This document shows, piece by piece, positions 52,289-61,717 of a stretch of DNA of 64,000 nucleotides. How positions within the stretch are numbered: position 1 is the stretch's first letter; each line of letters starts with the position of its first letter. Origin of the DNA: Shouchella clausii. GTDB taxonomy: Bacteria; Bacillota; Bacilli; Bacillales; Bacillaceae_D. The position numbers and the translations under genes are program-made. A model generated the notes under the pieces. That model searched no databases and was not told the DNA's origin. It saw only the letters and a program-made list of their open reading frames with translations. The stretch is from assembly GCF_001598215.1 (NCBI RefSeq), contig NZ_BCXJ01000002.1, forward strand, positions 682,001 through 746,000, given 5' to 3'.

Positions 52289-54136
52289 TCACTTCCATTT
52301 TTTTAAGTACTGTAAAAGAGTAATGATTTCAGCTTCGTGAACATGTAAATCTTTGTCCTTTAAAATTTGCTGCACGCTATGGAACATTTTCTCGTCGCTG
52401 TCTAGCATCTGATAATTTGTATATAGGTACTGGTCGTATTGCTTATCAAAGTAATAGCGGTGAACCATTAGAAAAACGTGCATCATAAACGCATTTTTCC
52501 ATCTTTCTTCTGATTTAATTGGAAAGGCTTCCAATAATGCGTGAGCAGCTTCAAAGCCTTTTAAAATAATCTCCTGGCTGAGGTTCTCACTATCTTCACT
52601 TATCGTAAACTCATTGTTCTCCAGCAGCTCGTTCGTCTGCTCATCGTCTGAACCGATCATCGCTCGGACTTGTTTGCGAATTTCCTCGATATCTCTTTTT
52701 GCAGGCAGCGGCTCGACAACGACAACAGGAACGGCGGCTTCCACCGGAAAAACGCTGATGATCAAATCCACCTCTTCGGCCTGACAAATCTCTTCCACTT
52801 CAAGCAAGGAACAATAACAGACAATATCGACGGCAGGAATTTCTTTTTCTACCCGATTTTTGATTAACCGGGCAACCCCTCTTCCTGTTGAACATACATA
52901 TAAAACTTTTACTTTCTTTTTTGGTTTAAATGTATTTTCATAAGAAACGAGGAAGTGCAAAACAATAAAAGAGATAAAAGAATCTTGGGCTACCAATGTG
53001 TGTTGTTTCACATACTTGCGGCAAGCTTCCTTGACGCTTTGAAATAGAGACGCATGGTTTCTTTTCACTTCGTCCTCCATTGGGTTCATTTCATTTAAAT
53101 AAAATGAGCCATTTTGAAGCCTCAGTGACAAATGAGAGAGCAGATTGCTATAAAGTTTAGGATCCTTTTTATAGTTGATTCCTTCTAGCTCGCCTACATA
53201 CTGGATCATCTTCTCGGTAATGTCGACGATGTCCATTTGTTCAGATGCTTTTTCTATATTTCCTGATACATACGCGTATTCTTCCTCGAGCAACGGCAAC
53301 TGCATATCTGTGTAGACCTTCTCCATCACGGTCACTAGAAACAAGGAGAGATCATCTTGGTCATGAGAGCGCTCCAACATCCGATAGCTATGAATGGTAC
53401 GCCCCATCGTTAATCTTTTAACCGAAAAGGTGAGCCGCAGTAGGAATTTCAACAAATCAGAGAGCCGCAACAAAGACGCCAAGGATGGCGAATAGAACGC
53501 GCTCATATGACTTTCAGCTATTTCATAAATAGGTTTTAATGGCTCTTCCAATATCGTGCCAATCTCGATTTGCCGCTCTTTTTTCGTAATTCGAGTCGTC
53601 AGCTTATAGATTTGATAATCATCTAAGCTGTTGTAAATAATATGCTCAAGCATCAGCCGCAGCTGCAGTTCATTGCCATGAAGGCGATACCCTGTTCTTT
53701 GCTTTCGCTCCAACTCAATATTCCATGACTTTAAAAACTCGTCTACATGATTCAAATCGCTTAAAATCGTGTTTCTGCTCACCGCTAGCATCTCCGATAA
53801 CCGAGCAGCCGTTTTATAATCATTCGTCCATAACAGGGTCAGAATAATCTTTCTGACACGCATCGTTTGATCTGGGTAAATTTGCGATCGCTTGAATTGT
53901 GCCAAAATCCGCCTTAATTCAGCACGCTCCCGATCACTGCATTGAAGCCAAATCCCCTTGCTTGTCTGGGAATTGACGATCGTCCCTTGCAACTTAAACC
54001 ATTTGCGAACATTTTCAAGGTCATACTTAATCGCTCTTGTGCTCACCCCAAACTCGATTGACAAATCTTTGATTCTAATCGGAGCTTTCGTATTCAACAG
54101 CTTATTTGTTAAATGAAATTCCCTTGCGCTTAGCAT
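52289..54136 (-). CDS. BglG-type transcriptional regulator with PRDs and EIIB-like domain
   Basis: This 615-residue regulator has two N-terminal HTH units (about 1-150: FHLTNKLLNTKAPIRIKDLS and ARLSEMLAVSRNTILSDLNHV), two PRD domains (about 190-400) and an EIIB-like domain (about 410-490) with KVLYVCSTGRGVARLIKN, a phosphorylatable Cys near 415. A degenerate third helical part ends the protein; no clear EIIA is seen. Such MtlR/ManR-like activators respond to PTS phosphorylation. It heads the operon of nine genes that follow. Confidence 0.87.
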   Translation of the reverse strand: MLSAREFHLTNKLLNTKAPIRIKDLSIEFGVSTRAIKYDLENVRKWFKLQGTIVNSQTSKGIWLQCSDRERAELRRILAQFKRSQIYPDQTMRVRKIILTLLWTNDYKTAARLSEMLAVSRNTILSDLNHVDEFLKSWNIELERKQRTGYRLHGNELQLRLMLEHIIYNSLDDYQIYKLTTRITKKERQIEIGTILEEPLKPIYEIAESHMSAFYSPSLASLLRLSDLLKFLLRLTFSVKRLTMGRTIHSYRMLERSHDQDDLSLFLVTVMEKVYTDMQLPLLEEEYAYVSGNIEKASEQMDIVDITEKMIQYVGELEGINYKKDPKLYSNLLSHLSLRLQNGSFYLNEMNPMEDEVKRNHASLFQSVKEACRKYVKQHTLVAQDSFISFIVLHFLVSYENTFKPKKKVKVLYVCSTGRGVARLIKNRVEKEIPAVDIVCYCSLLEVEEICQAEEVDLIISVFPVEAAVPVVVVEPLPAKRDIEEIRKQVRAMIGSDDEQTNELLENNEFTISEDSENLSQEIILKGFEAAHALLEAFPIKSEERWKNAFMMHVFLMVHRYYFDKQYDQYLYTNYQMLDSDEKMFHSVQQILKDKDLHVHEAEIITLLQYLKKWK

Positions 54137-54167
54137 GATTTCACCACTCTACTAGTAGTCGTGATTC

Positions 54168-54179
54168 ATAATCGATTAT
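54168..54179. promoter_or_regulatory. 12-bp palindrome in the upstream region of the regulator gene
   Basis: ATAATCGATTAT is a perfect palindrome 32 bp upstream of the BglG-type gene start. It may be a binding site, but short AT-rich palindromes arise by chance. Confidence 0.3.
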
Positions 54180-54294
54180 AGATCAATTATAAGTACATTT
54201 ACCTACAACGGACAGACAAAATTACTTCCCCATCCTTAGTGAAATCCCTTGAATAAGGAGCAATGGTAGAAAAAATGGTCGAGCTAAGACAAAA

Positions 54295-54328
54295 TGGGAG
54301 CAGCGATCAGACTTGATCTCTACTCCCA
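54295..54328 (-). terminator. Probable terminator of the GH106-like gene
   Basis: TGGGAG pairs with CTCCCA and an inner GATCA pairs with TGATC. On the minus strand the stem is followed by TTTTG. It lies 59 bp past the gene stop. Confidence 0.55.
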
Positions 54329-54386
54329 CTCTAGTTTTAACGTTTTTATACCGGCAACCGTGTTGTAACTCCTAATAGCTCTTGCC

Positions 54387-56891
54387 TTAATTGGATCGAT
54401 CCTTTCTTTCCATTCCATCTACCCTGAAACCATACAGCCTTATCGGTCCCACCAGTCCAGACAGCAACGATTTCCTGTCGTAACGGTTAGCCAAGCTGTT
54501 CGTAACGGATACATGCAAAACATTTGTGCCTGGTCGCAAGTACTGGCCAATTTCGAACACGTAAGGCTTCCAGAATTGAACGCCAGCTTCTTTTCCATTC
54601 ACCGACAATCGAGCGATTTCGTACACGTTGCCTAAATCTAGTCTCCATAAAAGAATCTGGAACGGCTCTTCGATCTCGAATGTAGTCTCGTAAACAACCG
54701 TTCCCGAGAAATTTGACAAGCCTTCCCAGTTCGTCCATGAAGATAGCGCAGCTAATTCACCCTTCCACGGCCCCTCGATCACCCGCCAGCCTTGAGATAA
54801 ATCTAATATTGCCTTCTGTTTTCTTACAGGCTGCTTTCTGCCCTGTTGCTGTGGCCGACTCGGATCAACGGCAACGATTAAGCATTCTCTCCGCTCTACG
54901 GATATAGGTACGGCAAGATGATCCGCCGCCTGTTCACCGATTGCGGCGTCACACGCTCCTGTCCAAGGACGCCAATATTCGATAAGTCCCCCTTGATTCA
55001 TACGCAGCTTTCCTTGAAATGCTGTTTCCCCTTCGTTCACGATGACATAAAATAACCGCCCCTGTTTTTCGATTCGACTGATCCGTATAGAGGAAGAAGC
55101 AGGCTTTATTTCATAATCGGTCCCAAGCATTCCAGTTAACAATGCCGGAACCTCCGTTTCTTGTCCCACCTGCCATTGTCCAATGTCTGGAGAATTAACG
55201 TCCTTTGCAGTGAGCTCGATTATGCAGCCTCCTTCCTCAACAAACTTCTTGAGGCGTTGCCAACTAGAACGGGCCAGCTGATAGCCACGCTCGATCAATA
55301 TCGCCTCATAGCAATACCCGGCGATTTGAATCGTTCCATTGCTAATTTCGCAGCAATCGTTCAACAATTGTTCTTCTAAGTAGTTAAATTCGATTTGAGA
55401 CTCGTACAGCGGCTTAACGATACGCCACGGCAAGAAAGAATCGCCGACAAGAACAGCCACTTTGGCACTGTTCAAGGAATCAGTCATTAGCCAGGACAGC
55501 CGCTTCATATAGCGGGAGAACTTGGCGTATTCCGGCCACCAACTATTATTCGGCCCGACATCTGGCGGCCTCTCGTCTCTCCGTTCTCCTCGAATGGAAT
55601 AATAAAAAGCATGGGGGATAATGAGATTGACACCGCGAACAAACAACCAATCCAAGTACCACTTCATGTTGTCGGCACTAAGGGACCAACCGCCTTCAAC
55701 GCCGCAAACGCCGAAACATTCATTTGCATTCCGCTGTTTATTGCGGTGGCGAGCCGAATCAGACGAGCATTTGCCCATTGTGCTATGAACGCCTGTCAGC
55801 GCTTTGTTCTCCTCAGGGGCGATATAGCGCCACACGATGTCTTGACCAGGAATATGAAAATGAGAAAGCAGTCCAATATCGTCGCTTCCAGCAGGATGTC
55901 CAGTCAGCCCAATGCCATGCCCCTCGCACCAATCGGCTAACGGCTTGTAATAAGTCTGGTTTAAACGGCGTCGAATCGCTCCAGCAAAACGGGAACGAAT
56001 GGCACCGGTCTCTTCCCCAGCATCCAACCAAAGCGCCTGCAAATCCCGCTCGTCGCCACCATCTGCCACATAGTCACTTAAAAACGATCTCGTCCATGGC
56101 TTTAAGCCAGGTACATGCCCTCGGCCAAGCAAATCCGGTTCGTCCGTGAACATGGCGATAATCGTTGTGCCAAAATAGTCGCTAAATTTTTCATAATAGC
56201 GTTCATGCGTGAGTCTCATAAACGATTGCACTGCATCTAAGTTTAACAAATCTGCGGCCAGTGGCGCATCAGGCTCTCCGTCGTCCTGTCCAGGATGAAC
56301 ACCGCGTATCGTCCCCCGTGATGGCGTATCGACAAAGGCCAATACCGACCAGTCGCCTTGCTTCGGTGGAGCAAATTCAACTACACCGCTCTCACAAAAA
56401 AGAACGACTGCACTGCCCGCCTCGATCTGGTGCTCCGACAGCTTACGCACGGCTTGGATAGAAACGAGCGATTCACCTTGCTGCAAGGAAATGGGAAGCC
56501 GCACAAATTGATTTTGACACGGGTACTCCCTAAGCTCCAACCCCCTGCTAGCATAGGCGCCATTTTCTTTAACGACCATCCCACAGGCGGAACCAGAAGG
56601 GTACATGCCCTCATCGTACAAAATCACTTTCATGCCCAACTTCTCGGCTTCCGATAAGGCGACCTCAATCATCTCCATAAAGGGATCCGACAAATATGGC
56701 ATTTCTCGAGGCAAGCCCATCCGCGGATGAAGAACGAAACCGCTAACCTCCTTCGCATGGAAATCTTGAATTTGCCGAAGGATCTCCTCCCTTGACAGCT
56801 TGTCGTTCCAAAACCAAAACGGGATCGGCGTGAATTCATCTGATGGCCGCAAAAACTGCTGTTTTAGGTTTTCAAATGCATGCATCTTCAC
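54387..56891 (-). CDS. Glycoside hydrolase, GH106-like (putative alpha-L-rhamnosidase type)
   Basis: This 834-residue protein opens FTPIPFWFWNDKLSREEILRQIQDFHAKEVSGFVLHPRMGLP, then ILYDEGMYPSGSACG, both typical of GH106-like enzymes. A catalytic-domain acidic motif lies in MFTDEPDLLG. A GH2-like jelly-roll domain closes the protein (about 725-825), with LDLGNVYEIARLSVNGKEAGVQFWKPY. No signal peptide, so it acts on imported oligosaccharides. GH106 enzymes remove alpha-L-rhamnose; the exact sugar is not proved. It lies just downstream of the GH42 gene. Confidence 0.72.
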   Translation of the reverse strand: MKMHAFENLKQQFLRPSDEFTPIPFWFWNDKLSREEILRQIQDFHAKEVSGFVLHPRMGLPREMPYLSDPFMEMIEVALSEAEKLGMKVILYDEGMYPSGSACGMVVKENGAYASRGLELREYPCQNQFVRLPISLQQGESLVSIQAVRKLSEHQIEAGSAVVLFCESGVVEFAPPKQGDWSVLAFVDTPSRGTIRGVHPGQDDGEPDAPLAADLLNLDAVQSFMRLTHERYYEKFSDYFGTTIIAMFTDEPDLLGRGHVPGLKPWTRSFLSDYVADGGDERDLQALWLDAGEETGAIRSRFAGAIRRRLNQTYYKPLADWCEGHGIGLTGHPAGSDDIGLLSHFHIPGQDIVWRYIAPEENKALTGVHSTMGKCSSDSARHRNKQRNANECFGVCGVEGGWSLSADNMKWYLDWLFVRGVNLIIPHAFYYSIRGERRDERPPDVGPNNSWWPEYAKFSRYMKRLSWLMTDSLNSAKVAVLVGDSFLPWRIVKPLYESQIEFNYLEEQLLNDCCEISNGTIQIAGYCYEAILIERGYQLARSSWQRLKKFVEEGGCIIELTAKDVNSPDIGQWQVGQETEVPALLTGMLGTDYEIKPASSSIRISRIEKQGRLFYVIVNEGETAFQGKLRMNQGGLIEYWRPWTGACDAAIGEQAADHLAVPISVERRECLIVAVDPSRPQQQGRKQPVRKQKAILDLSQGWRVIEGPWKGELAALSSWTNWEGLSNFSGTVVYETTFEIEEPFQILLWRLDLGNVYEIARLSVNGKEAGVQFWKPYVFEIGQYLRPGTNVLHVSVTNSLANRYDRKSLLSGLVGPIRLYGFRVDGMERKDRSN

Positions 56892-57208
56892 CTAACCCCT
56901 TTCGCGGTCCCGCTTAGACTAGAGCGGGGCAATTCCGTTCTAGAATGAAGACAAATGCTCGCATACGTCGTCGTTTGCGCACGGCCATCCTGCCATGTGT
57001 TTTCTATTAATCTCAGTAATTCAACAATCTCTCAGGCCTTATAAAAGAAGCTACTAATACGCACCAACTTCGCCATTATGCATTCATACGGATGGCCAAC
57101 AATGATATTGGCCACCCTTGGCGTGCTCGATTTGTTCGTTTCATCTTCATGGTTCAACGCGAATGAACCATGGCCTGGTCCTTCCCATTTCGATTACTGG
57201 CAATCCGT
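56892..57208. other. Intergenic stretch with a relative of the dispersed element and hairpins
   Basis: Bases 56948-56978 read GACAAATGCTCGCATACGTC and on to CGTTTGCG, and 56998-57016 read GTGTTTTCTATTAATCTCAG. Both match parts of the element at 9332-9455. Further on, hairpins GTGGCCAATATCATTGTTGGCCAT (minus) and CATGGTTCA/TGAACCATG could stop the GH42 transcript. No gene is seen. Confidence 0.55.
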
Positions 57209-59278
57209 TCACGCCCCTAAGAACGATTGCTTCTGTTTAATAATCCATACATCACGGCCTGCAATCTCCTCTTGTTCGCCACCGAGCGTACGGCCGCTCA
57301 GCAGCTCAACGCCAGCACGTTCGCCAAGCTTGATACTGACAGGGTTCTCGTTATGATTGAGTACGAAAAGATACGATTGACCTTCCTTTGAACGAAGCGT
57401 CGTTTCCACTCCTACTGGCGTATCGTTAATGAGAGGGTGAATGCCAATGGAAGAGCATAGCTGAGACAACCAATCTTGCAGGAACGACGCTTCCGGGCTA
57501 GTCGCCACATACCAGGCTTGGCCTGCCCCAAATTTGTTCACGGTCAGAACCGGCATGCCCCGGTAAAAATCGTCGCCGTACACCGCTTTAACCTCGGCTC
57601 CTTCTGAATGGATCAAGTCGCAAAGAATGCCGCACTCGTATTCCGATTTTAATCCAGAAGCTGGCTCTGAGAGGACAATCCGGTTACGTTGATCTGGAAG
57701 CAAGGCGTCAATTTCCTCCGCCCATATGCCAAGCAGTTTCCGAAGTTCGCCAGGATATCCGCCTGTTTTAACTAGATCATTCTCGTCGACGATGCCACTG
57801 AAAAAGGTTGTGATGAGCGAGCCGCCGCCATGTACATATTTTTCAAGCTTGTCAGCTATACCTGCTTTCACCATATACATCACAGGGGCAATGACAAGAT
57901 CATACCTACTCAAATCGGCATCCACGCCGACAACGTCCACCGAGATGCCTAAACGGTAAAGGGCATCATAATATTTATGGACTTCGTCCACGTAGCGAAG
58001 ATCGATCGACGGGCCGCTGGACATTTCGACCGCCCACCAGTTCTCCCAATCAAACAGCAATGCGACTTTCGCCTGGACGTTAGCATCGAGAAGCGTATCG
58101 CCAAGCTTGCCAAGCTCCTGCCCGAGCGTAGCACATTCTCGAAAAACACGGGTATGCTCATGGCCGACATGCTCGATCACGGCACCATGATATTTTTCGC
58201 AGGCTCCGATTGACCGGCGAAGCTGGAAAAATAGAATCGTATCGGCTCCCCGCGCCGCTGCTTGGTAACTCCATAGCCTCATGACACCAGGACGTTTAAG
58301 CGAGTTGTACGGCTGCCAATTTTGCTGGCTCGGCGTCTGTTCCATCAGCATGAACAGCTGTCCATGCTTCAAACCGCGCATCAAGTCGTGCATCATCCCC
58401 GTGTAACTGTGAGGCGTATCAAACCGTGGGTAATTGTCCCATGATACGACATCCATATGCTTTGCCCATTTATGGTAGTCCAGTTTTTTAAAGGCGCCCA
58501 TCAGATTGGTCGTGACAGGAATGGACGGCGTATGCTTTTTGACTGCTTCGTATTCCAGCTTGTAGCATTCGAGCAAACTGTCGGAATGGAAGCGCATATA
58601 GTCGAGGGAGATTCCTTGGAAATTCGTCTCCGTCCGCCCGTTCGCACCTGTCCACTCCTCGCTCAGTCCGCTAGGCAAAACGATGTCTTCCCAACTATGG
58701 AACGTGTGCCCCCAAAATCCGGTATTCCAGGCTCGATTCACTTCATCAAGGGAACCGTAACGCGCCTTCGCCCATTCTCGGAAAGCGGTTTCACAATTAT
58801 CGCAGTAACAATTGCCTGCCCCGCCATACTCGTTGTTAATATGCCAAATAAGCAAAGCTGGATGATCTTTATAACGCTCGGCAAGCTTTTCTGCCATGCG
58901 AACTGCATACTTACGGTAAGTCGGGCTGTTCGGACAGGAATTATGACGTCCGCCGAACTTTCGTTTGCGCCCGTAAAAGTCAACTTGGAGCACATCAGGG
59001 TACTTGCGCGCCATCCAAGCCGGATGGGCGGCCGTGCTCGTCGCAAGGCAGACGCCAATCCCGTCTTCATGCAGCTTATCCATCATCGTATCAAGCCAGC
59101 CGAAGTCATATGTATTCTCGTCCGGTTGGTTTTTTGCCCAAGCGAACACATTGAGCGTCACCACGTCGATCCCCGCCAGTTTAAACATACGTAAATCTTC
59201 ATTCCAAACCGATGAATCCCATTGGTCAGGATTGTAATCACCGCCGTACCAAATCTTCGGTTTTTTCGCATTAATCAT
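57209..59278 (-). CDS. Beta-galactosidase, GH42
   Basis: This 689-residue enzyme hydrolyses terminal beta-galactosides. GH42 motifs: IWYGGDYNPDQWD at the start, the acid/base Glu in WHINNEYGG (near 150), zinc cysteines in CYCDNC, and the nucleophile Glu in LMEQTPSQQNWQ (near 312). The trimerisation domain (about 395-600) and C-terminal beta domain follow. I use ATG 59278 (GAGGTG seven bases upstream, GH42 start MINAKKPKIWYGG); frames from 59371 add residues that do not fit. Divergent AraC regulator probably controls it with the GH106-like gene. Confidence 0.92.
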   Translation of the reverse strand: MINAKKPKIWYGGDYNPDQWDSSVWNEDLRMFKLAGIDVVTLNVFAWAKNQPDENTYDFGWLDTMMDKLHEDGIGVCLATSTAAHPAWMARKYPDVLQVDFYGRKRKFGGRHNSCPNSPTYRKYAVRMAEKLAERYKDHPALLIWHINNEYGGAGNCYCDNCETAFREWAKARYGSLDEVNRAWNTGFWGHTFHSWEDIVLPSGLSEEWTGANGRTETNFQGISLDYMRFHSDSLLECYKLEYEAVKKHTPSIPVTTNLMGAFKKLDYHKWAKHMDVVSWDNYPRFDTPHSYTGMMHDLMRGLKHGQLFMLMEQTPSQQNWQPYNSLKRPGVMRLWSYQAAARGADTILFFQLRRSIGACEKYHGAVIEHVGHEHTRVFRECATLGQELGKLGDTLLDANVQAKVALLFDWENWWAVEMSSGPSIDLRYVDEVHKYYDALYRLGISVDVVGVDADLSRYDLVIAPVMYMVKAGIADKLEKYVHGGGSLITTFFSGIVDENDLVKTGGYPGELRKLLGIWAEEIDALLPDQRNRIVLSEPASGLKSEYECGILCDLIHSEGAEVKAVYGDDFYRGMPVLTVNKFGAGQAWYVATSPEASFLQDWLSQLCSSIGIHPLINDTPVGVETTLRSKEGQSYLFVLNHNENPVSIKLGERAGVELLSGRTLGGEQEEIAGRDVWIIKQKQSFLGA

Positions 59279-59398
59279 CTTGCCACACCTCGCCATATAT
59301 GATAAAACTGCATTTAATAGTTTAATCATATGTGTTGTAATCGTTAGATCCAATATAAAATTGATGTACACGGATATAAGAATATGGAGGTATGTAAG

Positions 59399-60250
59399 AT
59401 GCGTCGAGCCGTCCCTGCCACCCCATCGGAGCTGTTGCCCTTGCAGCTAGAGACAATCGGCATTCAATATAACCAAGAACCGATGACAAGGCCACACGGG
59501 TACCCGTATTACCATTGGCTTCAAACGCTGGCAGGAGAAGGCGAACTGTCGATGAACGGGCGCACCTGGAACATGCCAGAACGATCAGGCATTCTCCTCG
59601 CGCCAGGCACCCCCCACCACTACAAGCCAAGAAGCGACAGCTGGCAAACCGGTTACATTACGTTTCACGGGAGCACGGCTGGGACCATCGTCCAATCACT
59701 CGGATGGAGCATCATTGAACACTTTCAGTGGGGGGCGGGCCACGATCCAATCACCCACCAGATGAAAAGCTTGCTTGCCTTTGCCGAATCTGGCGGCGAT
59801 CCGTCGGGATGGCGCTACTCCGCGGACTTATACCGCTTCCTGACATTGCTTCGAACAGAAGCCCGCACCGATAAACGGCCACCTATCTCCAAACAGCTAG
59901 ATCGAGTCCAAGACTTGCTTCACTGGCTCGAAGGAGAATACGCCAACCCAGAAATCGGATTGGCGGAAATGGCGGCGCAGCTCGGCATCGGGAAACGGCA
60001 GCTGAACGAACGCTTTCGCGATCTATTCGGCCAGACGGCATACGCTTATTTGATCCAATTAAGGCTCCGCAAAGCAAAAGAATGGCTTCCTTCCCGTCCC
60101 GACTGGACCGTTCGCCGCATCGGGGAAGCGGTCGGCTTTCGCGATGCGAGCCACTTCGTCGCCACGTTCCGGCAGAAAGAAGGGATGACGCCAGAGACGT
60201 ACCGGAAACTGTATGCCGCAAAGCCGGGGAAAAATAGGGAGTTGGATTAG
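59399..60250 (+). CDS. AraC-family regulator with cupin-like sensor domain
   Basis: This 283-residue regulator has an N-terminal cupin part (about 1-135) with YHWLQTLAGEGELSMNG and SGILLAPGTPHHYKP, for sugar binding, and a C-terminal AraC HTH pair (about 175-275), including LAEMAAQLGIGKRQLNERFRDLFG and VRRIGEAVGFRDASHFVATFRQKEGMTPETYRK. Start 59399 is chosen because GGAGG is eight bases upstream; the ATG at 59384 lies in front of that ribosome site. It diverges from the GH42 gene. Codon use is more GC-rich than its neighbours. Confidence 0.85.
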   Translation: MRRAVPATPSELLPLQLETIGIQYNQEPMTRPHGYPYYHWLQTLAGEGELSMNGRTWNMPERSGILLAPGTPHHYKPRSDSWQTGYITFHGSTAGTIVQSLGWSIIEHFQWGAGHDPITHQMKSLLAFAESGGDPSGWRYSADLYRFLTLLRTEARTDKRPPISKQLDRVQDLLHWLEGEYANPEIGLAEMAAQLGIGKRQLNERFRDLFGQTAYAYLIQLRLRKAKEWLPSRPDWTVRRIGEAVGFRDASHFVATFRQKEGMTPETYRKLYAAKPGKNRELD

Positions 60251-60519
60251 TGGGGGCTGCCAGCACTCTTCTTACGACTCCTATTCCCTTGCAGCTCAAG
60301 GCCAAAATCGAGAAAAGGGATAGTGACTACCTTTCCTTTTAAGGTGACAAGAATGGTTGTAGAAGTAACGAGATCTTTTTACCTTTATAGACCTGGTGAA
60401 GCTCATATTTTGCTTTTGAAATCAGTTTTTTTCATAAATAAGATCATTAAGTAGGTTTCAGTCGTTCTTCCGCCTTCTCTACCTGAACGATAATGGTTTC
60501 TACCAAATTTCCTCGCCGT

Positions 60520-60606
60520 TAGTTTAACGGGTACATTGGTTAAGTGGCCTTCCCATTCACTAATGTGTTCAAGCCAGCTTACTATGAGCATACTCTTATA
60601 TAAGCT
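60520..60606 (-). pseudogene. C-terminal remnant of an antibiotic-biosynthesis-monooxygenase-like gene
   Basis: The minus strand reads IVSWLEHISEWEGHLTNVPV, matching the last residues of the intact protein at 61376 (IVSWLEPIGEWGSQLTNVTR). No N-terminal part remains. This indicates a third copy in the array. Confidence 0.6.
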
Positions 60607-60622
60607 CCTGCTTATAAATTAA

Positions 60623-60655
60623 AATCTGACGCTAGCGGATTACTGACGTCAGATT
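60623..60655 (-). terminator. Intrinsic terminator after the monooxygenase-like gene at 60674
   Basis: AATCTGACG pairs with CGTCAGATT around a 15-base loop, and the minus strand then has TTAATTT. Confidence 0.7.
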
Positions 60656-60673
60656 AACTGGTTAACATTTATA

Positions 60674-61021
60674 TTAGGAAAAATGCTTACCTGCTGTAAT
60701 TGTAGTTCCCCATTCACCCATTGTTGTGTAAAAACTAAACTCTCTTCCTGACAGAAATTCTGCAGCTCTCATTAAGGGACCTTGACGGTAAGCTTTGGAT
60801 GCTTCTTCTGCTAGCCAAGTCTCCTTAGAGCAGTTCCATATTTCATAAAACACCATTTCATCAGGATTATCAACATTTTCATGAACAATGGCATTTACAA
60901 ATGTCGGTTCTTTTGACATAGTGTCAAACAATGTCTTCAAATTTGCAAAAAAAGCCTGCTTGTCTGAATTAGGTTTTAATTGGAGGTGTGCAATGATTAC
61001 AATCTGTTCTGTATTATTCAT
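60674..61021 (-). CDS. Antibiotic biosynthesis monooxygenase (ABM) fold protein, quinol-monooxygenase-like
   Basis: This 115-residue dimeric alpha+beta barrel protein has the ABM pattern VIIAHLQLKPNSDKQAFFANLKTLFD, then FVNAIVHENVDNPDEMVFYEIWNC. Members such as YgiN oxidise quinols without a cofactor. It resembles the protein at 61376 through the whole length. Being close to a YodB-like regulator, a part in quinone or electrophile stress is plausible, but it is not shown. Confidence 0.78.
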   Translation of the reverse strand: MNNTEQIVIIAHLQLKPNSDKQAFFANLKTLFDTMSKEPTFVNAIVHENVDNPDEMVFYEIWNCSKETWLAEEASKAYRQGPLMRAAEFLSGREFSFYTTMGEWGTTITAGKHFS

Positions 61022-61333
61022 TTAAAAGCTCCTTTAGTTGAATTTTTTTATAATTCAATAATTAAGCGTAATAAAGAACTGTCGAGGCCCCTTTCCTCTC
61101 TGCTGTTTTGCACCGAACTAAAAATAAGTTTAGCTTTGTGCCATTCCCCCATCTACTGTTTAGATACTGCTTTTCTCCGAGGCAAGGACTATTATGCCTC
61201 TCTTGCCAAACGCAGCTCAGTGGAACGTTATCTTTAGCGGATTCAAGGACTTAATCCAAACGACTCTCCAAACAGATCGTCGTAAAACAGCGGCAAGAAT
61301 ACCGTTGTTTCAACCAAAAAAATAAAAATTGTA
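61022..61333. other. Gene-free stretch
   Basis: About 310 bp between the two monooxygenase-like genes. I see no start with a ribosome site and no recognisable family. Confidence 0.5.
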
Positions 61334-61356
61334 GTGGGAGCTTATCAAGCCTCCAC
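61334..61356 (-). terminator. Probable terminator of the monooxygenase-like gene at 61376
   Basis: GTGGAGGC pairs imperfectly with GCTCCCAC, followed on the minus strand by an ATTTTTATTTTTTT run. Confidence 0.6.
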
Positions 61357-61375
61357 CAGGATCATCACGTCTTAC

Positions 61376-61717
61376 TTAACGAGTAACATTTGTCAATTGG
61401 CTTCCCCATTCACCGATAGGCTCAAGCCAGCTAACAATTCTGTCATCAATTAAACTAGTAAGAGCCTCTTCGTATTCTTTGCGATAAGGCTTTGGAAATT
61501 CTTCCTGTATCCAACTATCTCTTGTACCTTGCCAGATTTCATAAATAACAAGATCATTCGAATTATCGATATCATCGGAGACGATGGCCGTTACGAAGGT
61601 AGGTTCGTTTCTGAAATTGTTAATCATTGCAAAGAGACTGTCGCGAAAAATTTCTTTCTTACCTGGTTTTATTTTGAAACGGATATTTAGAATAACTTGA
61701 TTTGTGGACATAGTCAC
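61376..61717 (-). CDS. Antibiotic biosynthesis monooxygenase (ABM) fold protein
   Basis: This 113-residue protein has the same ABM layout as its neighbour: VILNIRFKIKPGKKEIFRDSLFAMI, then FVTAIVSDDIDNSNDLVIYEIWQG. The C-terminus ends in IVSWLEPIGEWGSQLTNVTR, a motif repeated in the remnant at 60520. The preceding gene in this direction is the HxlR regulator. Function as in the sister gene: quinol or aldehyde chemistry by family analogy only. Confidence 0.78.
   Translation of the reverse strand: MTMSTNQVILNIRFKIKPGKKEIFRDSLFAMINNFRNEPTFVTAIVSDDIDNSNDLVIYEIWQGTRDSWIQEEFPKPYRKEYEEALTSLIDDRIVSWLEPIGEWGSQLTNVTR

Noticed and set aside
57078-57356. Plus-strand frame of 92 codons after the GH106-like gene
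   Set aside because: The first part is hairpin-rich intergenic sequence and the last part is antisense to the GH42 C-terminus.
58457-59194. Long plus-strand frame of 245 codons
   Set aside because: It is antisense to the GH42 catalytic domain, whose motifs are clear. No ribosome site or family pattern supports it.
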